From Planctomycetaceae bacterium (GTDB lineage Bacteria; Planctomycetota; Planctomycetia; Pirellulales; Pirellulaceae), in contig PBSM01000199.1 in NCBI GenBank assembly GCA_002726245.1, positions 1 to 40,854 of the forward strand: 40,854 nucleotides of DNA, written 5' to 3'. Below the pieces are notes generated by a model. It had not been told where the DNA came from and did not search any database. It was given only the letters and a program-made list of their open reading frames with translations. Positions 8,364-17,400 of the stretch are shown one piece after another. Each line of letters opens with the position of its first letter. Position 1 is the stretch's first letter. A program made the translations under genes and the position numbers.

Positions 8364-9851
8364 ATGAAGAAACAAACTGCATCTCCATTCTTCAGATCGG
8401 TGTCTGCGCTGGCGTTGCTCGTTTCGGCGTCATTTTCGTCGTTCGTTTTCGGACAACCGGCGGAAGACGACTACTACCGGATGATCCGTTTCGACATTCC
8501 GCCGCACATTAACCTCGAGGCTGGTGGGATCGATTTGATGCCGGATGGCAAGCTGGCGGTTTCGACCCGCCGCGGCGATATCTTTCTGGTGGATAAACCC
8601 TTCGCGGATCCGCCGAAGGAGGTGCAGTGGACGAAGTACGCGGGTGGCTTACACGAAGTGCTCGGAATCCATTCGGTTGGTGATTGGTTGTACACGACGC
8701 AGCGGTGCGAACTGACTCGTTTGAAAGATGAGGATGGTGATGGGCGAGCCGACTTGTTCGAGACGGTTTCCGACGGTTGGGAGATCAGCGGCGACTATCA
8801 CGAATACGCTTTCGGCTCGCGACCCGACAAGGATGGGAATCAGTGGCTTGTGTTGTGCCTGACCGGTTCGTTCAACAGCAACGTGCCTTATCGCGGCTGG
8901 TGCGTGCGCGTGACGCCTGATGGGAAGATGATTCCGACCTGCAGCGGCATTCGCTCGCCGGGCGGCATCGGGATGAATGCTGTGGGCGATATGTTCTATA
9001 CCGACAACCAAGGGCCGTGGAACGGCACGTGTGGTTTGAAACATCTTCGCCCCGGTTCGTTTCAAGGACACCCCGGTGGCAACGGCTGGTACAACTTGAC
9101 TGGAGGAGTGATTGGCAAGCGGCCAACCGAACCGCAAAGCGGCAGCCGCATCATGACGGAGGCGAAGAAGATTCCTGAGCTGGAACCGACGGCGGTTTTC
9201 TTTCCGTACAAGAAGATGGGGCAATCGGCCAGCGGCATTGCGTGCGACTCAACCGGTGGCAAGTTTGGTCCGTTCGAGGGTCAGCTCTTCGTCGGCGATC
9301 AGACGTTCAGTACGGTGATGCGAGTCTATCTTGAGAAAGTCAAAGGACACTATCAAGGCGTTTGCTTCCCGTTTCGGAGTGGTTTGGGATCTGGTTCGCT
9401 TTCGTTAAAGCTGACGGATCGCGGGCTGTTCGTTGGCGGGACAAATCGCGGTTGGGGATCGCGAGGAAACAAACCATACGCCCTCGATCGGCTGGTGTGG
9501 ACCGGCGAGGTCTCCTTTGAAGTTCACGAAATGCGAGCCAAGCCGGATGGCTTCGAGCTCACTTTCACCCAGCCCGTCGATCCGGAGACGGCCGGTGACG
9601 TCGCGTCTTACAAAATGCAGACCTACACCTACATCTACCAAGCCAGCTACGGCAGTCCTGAAGTGGACCACACCGAGCCGAAGATCACTGCGGCGGAAGT
9701 GGCATCAGACGGGCTAAGCGTTCGGCTCCGCATCGACGGTCTGCAAGAAGGCCACGTCCACGAATTGCATATGGGAAATGTGCGTTCGGTGAAGGCATTG
9801 CCACTACTCCACAATGTGGGCTATTACACGCTGAACTACATTCCTGAGTAG
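8364..9851 (+). CDS. Secreted glucose/sorbosone-dehydrogenase-like propeller protein
   Basis: A signal peptide ([20 protein letters not shown], cleavage near VFG-QPAED) leads into a beta-propeller of the type shared by sorbosone dehydrogenase-like and PVC-type membrane-associated proteins: [107 protein letters not shown]. The last 110 residues form a separate beta domain ([20 protein letters not shown]). ATG codons at 8343 and 8322 are in frame; 8364 gives the best signal peptide. It likely acts with the pentaheme cytochrome at 4857, from which it is separated only by the oppositely oriented toxin-antitoxin cassette. Substrate and cofactor are unknown. Confidence 0.85.
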   Translation: MKKQTASPFFRSVSALALLVSASFSSFVFGQPAEDDYYRMIRFDIPPHINLEAGGIDLMPDGKLAVSTRRGDIFLVDKPFADPPKEVQWTKYAGGLHEVLGIHSVGDWLYTTQRCELTRLKDEDGDGRADLFETVSDGWEISGDYHEYAFGSRPDKDGNQWLVLCLTGSFNSNVPYRGWCVRVTPDGKMIPTCSGIRSPGGIGMNAVGDMFYTDNQGPWNGTCGLKHLRPGSFQGHPGGNGWYNLTGGVIGKRPTEPQSGSRIMTEAKKIPELEPTAVFFPYKKMGQSASGIACDSTGGKFGPFEGQLFVGDQTFSTVMRVYLEKVKGHYQGVCFPFRSGLGSGSLSLKLTDRGLFVGGTNRGWGSRGNKPYALDRLVWTGEVSFEVHEMRAKPDGFELTFTQPVDPETAGDVASYKMQTYTYIYQASYGSPEVDHTEPKITAAEVASDGLSVRLRIDGLQEGHVHELHMGNVRSVKALPLLHNVGYYTLNYIPE

Positions 9852-9926
9852 GTCCCGACCGCCGGGCGGGACTTGGAATCCCGCATGGAATCGGCGCGAG
9901 TCACTTTCGGCGAAAGTGACCTACTC
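9846..9926. repeat. Two-hairpin element with GAGTAGGTC terminal inverted repeats
   Basis: gagtaggtc at 9846-9854 recurs as its reverse complement at 9918-9926. Inside each end lies a hairpin: gtcccg / cgggac (9852-9857 with 9867-9872) and the perfect 9-base stem gtcactttc / gaaagtgac (9900-9908 with 9912-9920, loop ggc). The stop codon of the propeller gene (TAG, 9849-9851) lies within the left end. It looks like a bipartite REP-type element and may also end transcription. Confidence 0.6.
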
Positions 9927-10232
9927 TGACCGCTAGCATGTCGGGCGAGTGCTGTTGACCTTCGCCGCGACGCCTCCTATGATCCGCCACCCACGCTGTA
10001 GAGCGTGACTGTTCAGAAAGTTGGGGAAACTTTTCGGATTGATTGGGCTGTCTGGGTTTTATCGACCGAATAACCCCCTACACAGTGAAGTTGAATACAC
10101 AGAAGTTGATTACCATGCACGCCAGTTGTCGTGCGTGATTCGTTTGTCTCAGGGAAGAGATACTTCTTCGAGTTCGCATTCTTCGCGACCTTGTCGGCTC
10201 TTCTCGAAACGTCGAAATAAGGGCGAAGTGCC
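9927..10232. other. Spacer upstream of the lipoprotein gene
   Basis: No gene, RNA or strong palindrome was found in this stretch. Any promoter for the lipoprotein gene at 10233 should lie here, but no convincing -35/-10 pair stands out. Confidence 0.5.
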
Positions 10233-11342
10233 ATGCGAGCGTCTTCCTGGCGTTGGTCGTCGGTTGGGATCACTTTGAGTTGCTTTCTGCTTGCAGGAGT
10301 AACGGGTTGTAAGACCGGCGGCTCCGGTATAAATTGGTTGAGTTGGGGACAGAAGCCCTCGACGACTGCACTCTCCTCCGCGGCTCGACCATCGGCGAAT
10401 GCCCTGCCTGGTCCATCCGCGACAACAAACACAAATGGCTTAGCCAACTCCGGTGCCAGACCATACGGACAGGCTGGTTATCAAAGTGGACAGGCAGCGC
10501 CGGGCGGATATCAAACCGGACAATACAGCACGGGCAGCGGGACACGCAACTATCCTGCTGGATCGAGTTCTGTTGCTGGCGTACCCACTTCGGGATACGG
10601 AACACCGTCCGCCACCGGGCCGTACCAATCGCCGTATCAATCAGGTCAGGCTGCCAACACAGGCAGCTATAGCGGCTACACGACGGCGGATGCTCGAGGC
10701 GGCACCGGCTATCCGAACTCAACATCGACCGTTACTCCTGCTTCGCCTGCGGGTTCCTCATGGAACTCCGGGCAATGGCGTCGCGGAGCTGATGCATCGT
10801 CGGCCGCACAACCGGCAGCCAACTCGGCTTACGGCAGAGGTACGTCGAGCTATAGCGGGACCGCACCGTCTGCTTCCCCGTATGGTGGAACATCGACCGG
10901 ACAATCGGGCTACAATCCGAGCGCGAACTACGGAACGACCTCTGGCAGCAGCTACCCGCAGACATCTCCCGCGTCAGGAGCAACAGGCGGATATCAGCAG
11001 CCGGCGACGTACGAACAGCCCCGGGATTCAGCACCACAAACGGCAAGCCGCGCTTGGGCAAGCGATCTTGGCGAAACTAACTACCCGAGCACTCCTGGCA
11101 CTGCCCCAAGCACCGCTAGCTACCCAAGTAGCACGAGTGCGGCTGATTCTTCGGCCGGCTTGAGCGGTAGCACGACTCCGGGTGCATGGCGACCGGGCAG
11201 TACAGCCAGGAACGCGAGTGCTCTGGACGGCCAATCGGCTCCAACGACGCAGCAGCCGGCGAGTGGTTATCCAACTACCAACAGTGCCTACCCGACGACA
11301 ACTGGCGGCTCGACGTATGGATACCCCTCAACTGGTCAGTAG
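10233..11342 (+). CDS. Gly/Ser/Tyr/Thr-rich lipoprotein
   Basis: The N-terminus has a lipoprotein signal: a basic start, a hydrophobic stretch (VGITLSCFLLAGVTGC) and a lipobox-like VTGC with Cys at residue 26. The remaining 340 residues are low complexity, built from Gly, Ser, Thr, Ala, Pro, Tyr and Gln with loosely repeated GYQ, SYSG, PYG and TSGYPTT-like units, and with no predicted enzyme domain. Such proteins are frequent in planctomycetes and are probably disordered envelope or surface components. The gene stands alone, with a convincing terminator 24 bases after its stop. Function unknown. Confidence 0.8.
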   Translation: MRASSWRWSSVGITLSCFLLAGVTGCKTGGSGINWLSWGQKPSTTALSSAARPSANALPGPSATTNTNGLANSGARPYGQAGYQSGQAAPGGYQTGQYSTGSGTRNYPAGSSSVAGVPTSGYGTPSATGPYQSPYQSGQAANTGSYSGYTTADARGGTGYPNSTSTVTPASPAGSSWNSGQWRRGADASSAAQPAANSAYGRGTSSYSGTAPSASPYGGTSTGQSGYNPSANYGTTSGSSYPQTSPASGATGGYQQPATYEQPRDSAPQTASRAWASDLGETNYPSTPGTAPSTASYPSSTSAADSSAGLSGSTTPGAWRPGSTARNASALDGQSAPTTQQPASGYPTTNSAYPTTTGGSTYGYPSTGQ

Positions 11343-11366
11343 AAGACAGCACGATCAACAGAAGAG

Positions 11367-11404
11367 CAACAGGGCGATTTAAGTCGCTCTGTTGTTGTTT
11401 CTTG
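11367..11404 (+). terminator. Rho-independent terminator of the lipoprotein gene
   Basis: Stem caacagggcga / tcgctctgttg (11367-11377 with 11384-11394, one G-U pair) with a 6-base loop, followed by the T-rich tail ttgtttctt. It lies 24 bases after the lipoprotein stop. Confidence 0.8.
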
Positions 11405-11442
11405 ATGTTGCGAACCACAAATAGAATCGGCGAAGCTGCGCT

Positions 11443-11670
11443 CTAAAGTGCGGTGGGGCATCGATCACAGTCAAGGAGCCGAGATGTCACGCCACGTTGG
11501 TGCAGCATACCGAGACAGGCTTCCGCCTGATCACGACGACGAAACACAGCGTACATTCGCCAATCGTCATGCGCGGTGTCGCGATACTGAACACGAAAGT
11601 GACGCCCAACGCCCGGATTGGCTACCGATGCAATGACCTGAGCGGAATAGCTTCCTTTGCTGGACCGCAT
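11443..11670 (-). CDS. Small conserved planctomycete protein of unknown function
   Basis: A 75-residue protein with HFRVQYRDTAHDDWRMYAVF, RRRDQAEACLGMLHQRG and a C-terminal LLDCDRCPTAL. The pattern (a beta strand followed by an RDQAE helix and a CxxC-containing end) recurs in small planctomycete proteins that I know only as hypothetical. A good Shine-Dalgarno GGAGG lies eight bases before the ATG, so the start is firm. The Cys-x-x-Cys pair could bind metal, but two cysteines alone are weak evidence. It is convergent with the lipoprotein gene and its terminator. Confidence 0.7.
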   Translation of the reverse strand: MRSSKGSYSAQVIASVANPGVGRHFRVQYRDTAHDDWRMYAVFRRRDQAEACLGMLHQRGVTSRLLDCDRCPTAL

Positions 11671-11756
11671 TCGTACTGCCTCCGTTTCGAGATCTAAACC
11701 TACTAGATCATCGATCGCGGAGGCGGTCGCTGATTACAGAATATGGCGAATTGAGG

Positions 11757-12086
11757 CTACCAGCCCATAACCATATTCGACTCGATCACTTTTCGCGCCC
11801 GTTCGAGATCCGTGCCCGTCTCATGCATGTAGAGTCGGATCGCGTGGACTTTGTCGCCGGCCGCCTTCGACAGGCAGTCTCGTGCAACTCCGCACGGATC
11901 GGTCGGGCTGGCGGTTGCCAACCCCAGTGCTCCCTTGGAGATAACCCAAGTGTCACGGGGCCGTTTGGTGAGCCGAGTTACCGTATCATGAGGATAAGCA
12001 TCGGTAACGACCGCTTGAGCTGCTGGCTCGTCATCAGCCCAAGTGATAATGATGTGCGCGTCAGTTTCAACCTCGAACAATGGCAT
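11757..12086 (-). CDS. Small protein with an L7/L12 C-terminal-like segment
   Basis: The 109-residue protein begins MPLFEVETDAHIIITWADDE; a GGAGGAG Shine-Dalgarno six bases upstream fixes the start at 12086 rather than the longer frame to 12146. The C-terminal part (DKVHAIRLYMHETGTDLERA then RKVIES) follows the pattern of the ribosomal protein L7/L12 C-terminal domain (K-I-x-V-I-K-x-x-R-x-x-T-G-L-x-L-K-E-A-K). Similar small proteins outside the ribosome are found across planctomycetes. A role is not known; the similarity is a pattern judgement, not an alignment. Confidence 0.7.
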   Translation of the reverse strand: MPLFEVETDAHIIITWADDEPAAQAVVTDAYPHDTVTRLTKRPRDTWVISKGALGLATASPTDPCGVARDCLSKAAGDKVHAIRLYMHETGTDLERARKVIESNMVMGW

Positions 12087-12244
12087 CGTGAACTCCTCCG
12101 TATCGAGAACCGATGGGGTGAGTGGAACAGGAACGATATGATACATTTGGATGGCTTGAACTAACAGCGGCCTCCTGGCGGATTCGCCCGGTTTCCGTCA
12201 ATTCTGGAAGTAGCGACTCCGGTCCACCCCAATACCGGTTAACG

Positions 12245-13135
12245 ATGAGCGGTTCCTCCCACCCCGAGAATCCCGACGTTTTCCAGGCGCAGGTTGCTGG
12301 CGAGAAGCCGCCTCGACGCTCGAACCGTCGCGCGCTGCTGATGATTCTGGCGATACTAGGGCTGATGTCTGCGCCGATGATCTACAACTGGCTGCCCAGC
12401 GAAGCGGCTCGCTGGCGGATGGCTGCGGCCGAAGAACGACGACTCGACGGAGACCTCGAAGGAGCGATTCAGAGCCTCGATGAAGCGATCATAGAATTCC
12501 CGGAATCAGCGGAGTTTTACCTCCGGCGAGCGGCCTACCATTCCGAAGCGGAAGAATACGAGAAGGCGATCCACGACTTGGATCAGGCTCGTATTGGAGG
12601 AGCAGACCTAGACGTAGTCTTGACGGCCCGCAGTTACGCACTGCATCAAGTCGGTAAGTATGCCGAAGCAATTGAGGCTGGCAAGGAACTCGTACGTCTC
12701 AGCGAGGAGGAGCAGACGGGGAGTACCTGGGAAGCGTTAAACGCTCTAGCCTACGCTCGTGCGTTGCACGGTACGGAGCTTAAAGAGGGTTTGGGAAACG
12801 CAGATGAAGCTATTAGACTAGCCGGACCCAGACACAACCTGCTCGATACGCGCGGCTACCTCTACTATTTGCTGGACGACTACGCATCCGCGATTAGCGA
12901 CTTAGAACAGGCGGTCGCGAATGCCGAAGCTTTCTATTCTGATACCGAGAGACTCAAGGGTTTGCCAGACGCCAGAATACTGAACTTGTTCGAGAAGCAA
13001 GGACAGGAAGTGATTGCCATCATTCGCTACCACCGCTCGCTCGTTTACGACAAGCAAGGTGAGCGCGAGAAGGCCAAGGCCGACCGCGACCGCGTCCGTG
13101 AACTCGGTTTCGAACCCAATGCCAGCTTGTTCTAA
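12245..13135 (+). CDS. Membrane-anchored TPR-repeat protein
   Basis: A 296-residue protein with a basic, proline-containing N-terminus, one membrane segment at about residues 31-47 (ALLMILAILGLMSAPMIYNW) and then tetratricopeptide-like helical repeats: EGAIQSLDEAIIEFPESAEF, KAIHDLDQARIGGADLDVVL, SYALHQVGKYAEAIEAGKEL, YLYYLLDDYASAISDLEQAV, RSLVYDKQGEREKAKADRDR. The TPR part should face the periplasm or paryphoplasm and mediate protein contacts. The ATG at 12245 is preferred because the frame upstream to 12122 has no coding character. It precedes the YhaO-like gene by 65 bases and may be co-transcribed. Confidence 0.8.
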   Translation: MSGSSHPENPDVFQAQVAGEKPPRRSNRRALLMILAILGLMSAPMIYNWLPSEAARWRMAAAEERRLDGDLEGAIQSLDEAIIEFPESAEFYLRRAAYHSEAEEYEKAIHDLDQARIGGADLDVVLTARSYALHQVGKYAEAIEAGKELVRLSEEEQTGSTWEALNALAYARALHGTELKEGLGNADEAIRLAGPRHNLLDTRGYLYYLLDDYASAISDLEQAVANAEAFYSDTERLKGLPDARILNLFEKQGQEVIAIIRYHRSLVYDKQGEREKAKADRDRVRELGFEPNASLF

Positions 13136-13200
13136 GAGTCGCATCTATACGAGAGTTCACTACACTTGAAGGAGCTTCGCCCATTCAGGCGTCTGCAAGG

Positions 13201-14463
13201 ATGTTCAAGTTCATTCACGCGGCCGATCTGCACATCGATAGCCCGCTGCGAGGCCTGGAAGCCTATCCCGGAGCACCCGTCGATAAGCTCCGAGCGGCAA
13301 CTCGCGACGCCTTCGAGAACCTCATCACGCTGGCGATCGAACAACAAGTTGCCTTCGTTGTCATCGCTGGTGACCTCTTCGACGGCAAGTGGCAAGACAC
13401 AAGGACGGGGCTTTGGACCGCCGGCCAATTCCGGCAGCTTGAGCGCGAGCAAATACCTGTCTATCTCCTGCGCGGCAATCACGACGCAGCCAGCAAAGTC
13501 CGCCAAGCCGTTAGCTGGCCGAGCAACGTCCAGGAATTCTCCGTTCGCACGCCGCAGACGTTCAAACTCAAAGACATCGGCGTGGCACTGCACGGTCAAG
13601 GCTTCCGGCATCAGGAGTGCGCTGAGGATTTAGCCGCGACGTATCCCGAGACGGTGCGTGGCATGTTCAACATTGGCGTCTTGCACACCAGTCTCACCGG
13701 CAACTCCGAGCACGACACCTACGCCCCCACCAGCGAAGACGTGCTAGTTGGAAAGGGCTACGACTATTGGGCGCTGGGCCACATTCATCAACGCTCCGAT
13801 CCGCCGATTCGCGAAGAGCCGTTCATCGCCTACTCGGGCAACACGCAAGGTCGCCACATCCGAGAGACCGGCCCGCGCGGTTGCTTTCTGAATACGGTCG
13901 CCGACGGAGAACTCACCAACGTCGAGTTCATGGAAACGGATGTTCTTCGCTGGCATCTGGCAGAAGTGGAGCTGAGTGAATCCGACGATCTCCCCGACTT
14001 GCACGCGGCAGTGCGAGACGCGTTGGCCACATGCCGTGATGAATCGGAAGGTCGGTTCTGTGCGGTTCGCGTGGTTGTTCGCGGTGCGTGCGAAGCTCAC
14101 CGGGCGTTGGTCGAACGCGTGAAGCGAGAAGAAACGCTCGCCGAGATTCGCAATCAGGCGAACGACTTGGACGACGATATCTGGGTCGAGAAGATCAAGC
14201 TCGAGACGCGAGCTCCCGTTGACATTGAACAGCTCCGCCGCGGCTCCGACTTGGTCGCCGATCTGCTCGTGGCGACCAACGAACTACGCCACGATGACGA
14301 GCAGATCGTGAAACTAGCGAGCGACTTGGCACCATTGGCGGCGAAAGCCGCCACGGAACTGAGCGACTGCGAGATCAACTTCGAAGATCCTCAGCAGCTT
14401 CGCGCGTGGCTCGACGATGCGGAGGCGATGCTTGTTTCGCGGATGGTGGAGACGCACGGATGA
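13201..14463 (+). CDS. YhaO/SbcD-like DNA repair metallophosphoesterase
   Basis: A 420-residue Mre11/SbcD-class calcineurin-like phosphoesterase. The five motifs are visible: FIHAADLHIDSPL (residues 4-16), VVIAGDLFDG, YLLRGNHDA, VLHTSL and WALGHIHQR, which together bind two metal ions. The length (about 420) and the C-terminal extension fit the Bacillus YhaO branch. Its stop overlaps the start of the YhaN-like ATPase by the ATGA arrangement, so the two are translationally coupled and probably form a complex that processes DNA ends, by analogy with SbcCD and Mre11-Rad50. Confidence 0.92.
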   Translation: MFKFIHAADLHIDSPLRGLEAYPGAPVDKLRAATRDAFENLITLAIEQQVAFVVIAGDLFDGKWQDTRTGLWTAGQFRQLEREQIPVYLLRGNHDAASKVRQAVSWPSNVQEFSVRTPQTFKLKDIGVALHGQGFRHQECAEDLAATYPETVRGMFNIGVLHTSLTGNSEHDTYAPTSEDVLVGKGYDYWALGHIHQRSDPPIREEPFIAYSGNTQGRHIRETGPRGCFLNTVADGELTNVEFMETDVLRWHLAEVELSESDDLPDLHAAVRDALATCRDESEGRFCAVRVVVRGACEAHRALVERVKREETLAEIRNQANDLDDDIWVEKIKLETRAPVDIEQLRRGSDLVADLLVATNELRHDDEQIVKLASDLAPLAAKAATELSDCEINFEDPQQLRAWLDDAEAMLVSRMVETHG

Positions 14464-17400
14464 AGCTGCGGCACCTAGAGGTCGAAAACTATGGGCTCTT
14501 CAGCGGGCAGTCGTTCGAGTTCGAGTCTGATTTCACACTCGTCTTCGGCCCCAACGAAGCTGGCAAATCGACGCTGCTTCAACTGATCCGCGAGCAACTG
14601 CTTGGCTTTCGAGTGCAAAATCCGTACGCCTTCGACAGTCATGCAGGTGAAATGGCGGCGACGGCCGAACTTGAACTCCAGGCCGGCGACCGCTTGCGGT
14701 TCCGAAGACGCAAGGGAAAGAAGGATGTCGTCGTTGGCGAGTTGTCGTCATCTGGTAAGAAGATCGATGCGACCGGACTCGTGAGTTTGCTCGGGGGAAT
14801 GACACCCGAGCGATACGAGCACTTGTTTGGCTTCTCGCTCGCAGAGCTGACGGCCGGCCAGGAGAGCCTGAACGAAGCGAACATCGGCGAAGCCCTGTAT
14901 GGAGGAGCGGTCGGCGGCTTGGCCAACTGTCAGAACATCCGATCGGAGTTGAGAGACGAAGCAGAGTCGATCTTCGCGCCACGTGGCCGCACAAAGATCA
15001 TCGACGGCATCCTTCGCCAGGTGAAAGAACAAGCGAAAGAATTGCGATCGCAAACGGTCAAGCCTCGCGACTATGAACAACTCGCGCGCGAATGCGAAGC
15101 GGCTAATGCGGAGGTCGAGCGTCTGCGAAAACGCGTTGACGAACTGCGACTGGAGGAGGCGCGAGCGGCTCGCGTTGCGAGCGCCCTCGATCCGTGGCGG
15201 CGATCTCAGCAGGCGGCAAACGAGTTGGTGAAACTTAGCGTGCCACCTGATTTCCAGCTCGACGGAGCCGCTCAACTTCTGCGACTGAAGACGCGGCGTG
15301 CCGAATTGGCCGACGATTTGCAAAGGATCGAGACCGACCTGCAGGCAGATGCTCACGACTTGCAGGAGCTGAAATTAGCTCCTGAACTGCTGGCCCGCGA
15401 AGCCGAGATCCGGCAGCTACAACAACAGATCAAACAGATCGAGAGCTGCCGCAGCGACTCTCAGTCTTTGGAACTGGCATCGACCGCTATCAAGTTGAGC
15501 GTTGCGGCAAAACTGCGAGAGCTTCACCCGAAGTGGGATCAATCGCAACTCGAACAGTTCGAAAGTACGATTGTGCAGCGAGAAACAATCGAACGACTCG
15601 AACGCGAGCGGGAGAAGCTTGACCGTGACCGTATTGCATTGGCTAGCGATCGCCGCGCCATCGAAGCCAATATCGCTTCGCTCCAGCAACAGCTCGCAGA
15701 GTCAGACACCACCGAGCTGTCCGACGACTTGATTGGCTTGATCGATCAATCGCCAACCTATCAGCGAAATCGAGAGCGTTTGAGCGAACTGCGCGAACAA
15801 GCGGCAGAGCTCGATGAGCATATCGACGCTGCCATCGCGAAGCTGAATGCTCCATTCGCTAGTTCGCTTGGTGGGCGTGACGCTTCGTTTAACCGCAATC
15901 CGGAGGCGTGCGTTTCTATGGGGGCGGAGGAATCGCACGCCTCCGGCTTGCGGTTAAACGAAGCAACGTTGCCCGTGCCGCTTGAAGCCACTGTCGTCGA
16001 GTTCCGAGAACGATGGCAACGAGCTGAAGAAGAAGAACGCGAGGCACAAGGTCAAATGGGCCGCACCGAACGCGAGTTGGGGGAAAAGCGAACGCAGCTC
16101 GACAAGCTTGAGTCGCGTTCTAGCGTGCCTGATCGTGAGCAGTTGCTTGCTCAACGAAAACGCCGGGATGCCGGCTGGCAGATTATCAGCAAACAGTTTG
16201 TCGATGGTGATATCGCAGATAGCGAAACGCTCCAAACGTGGCTCGGCGACTCGCTTCCCGACGACTCCAAATGCCTGCCAGCGGCGTTGGCGACGTCCTA
16301 CGAGCAATCAGTCGATTCCACAGATCAACTGGCCGACGAGCGGCAGGAGCAGTACGAGCAAGCCGCCAAGCGAGATCAGTTCATTGATGAGATTGACCGG
16401 TTGCAACGGCGGCTGGTTTCGGAATCGCAACTCCTTGACCACCGGCAACGGCAGTTGGCCGAAGAACGCGCGAATTGGAAGTCGCTTTGGGCAGCGTGCC
16501 CTTTCGAGCCACTCTCGCCCGACGCGATGCTCGATTGGCTGCGCGATTACGACGCACTCACCGACGCGAACACACGGCGTCGAATCCTGCAACACAAGAT
16601 AGCCCAAGCAGAGGCCGCTGTCTCCGAGTTTGAATCGCAGCTTGGCAAAGCCTTTCCCGATAACGAGTCGAACACCAGCATTCTGCTCTCCAAGGCCAAG
16701 CAACTGGTCGATGCGTCACGTGAAGCTGCCGTTCGTCGGCAAACTTATGAGGAACAACTTCCTCAGAAACAGCAGGCTCTACGAGCTGCCGACGACGCCT
16801 TAGCGAAACTGGATGTTCAGGATGTCGCGTGGCAAGCGAACTGGCAGGCGTTGCTGGACGAATTCGCGTTTCCGCATCAGTGGGACGTGCATATCGCCGC
16901 GACTATCTTGGCCGGGTTAGCAGAAGCCCGAAGCGAAGCCGATAAGGCGAACGCGCTTGACCAACGTATCAAAGACATGCGAAGGGAAGTAGCCACATTC
17001 GAGTCACAGGCCCGCAGGCTTTGCGAGCAGATCGCAACGGACGTGAGCGACTTCTTGGCCGAGCACGCGATCGGCGAGTTGTTCGATCGATTAGAATTCG
17101 CCAAGCAAGCTGAGCGTGACTACGAGCGGCTGACGCAAAGCACGGCCAAGCTCGAGAAACGTCTCGCGAGTGTCCGCGACAAACTCGAAGAGACAGAACG
17201 CGAGATCGCTCGGCTGATGGCGTTGGCAGGTGCAGACTCAGAACGTGACTTTCAGCAGATCGCTGAAACCGCGCAGCGTGTCTCCGAATTATCACGAGTT
17301 CGCGACCAAGACGCGCGCGAAGTCAAAGCGATCCGTGCAAACGAAGACGTCGATAGCTTCGCCCAATCGTTACAAGAAGCTGATCCCGACGCGATTGCTA

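Noticed and set aside
10453..11163. Plus-strand 236-codon frame inside the lipoprotein gene
   Set aside because: An Arg/Thr-rich shadow that arises from the repetitive codons of the lipoprotein.
14748..15356. Minus-strand 202-codon frame
   Set aside because: Antisense to the YhaN-like coiled coil; no recognisable protein features and no ribosome site.
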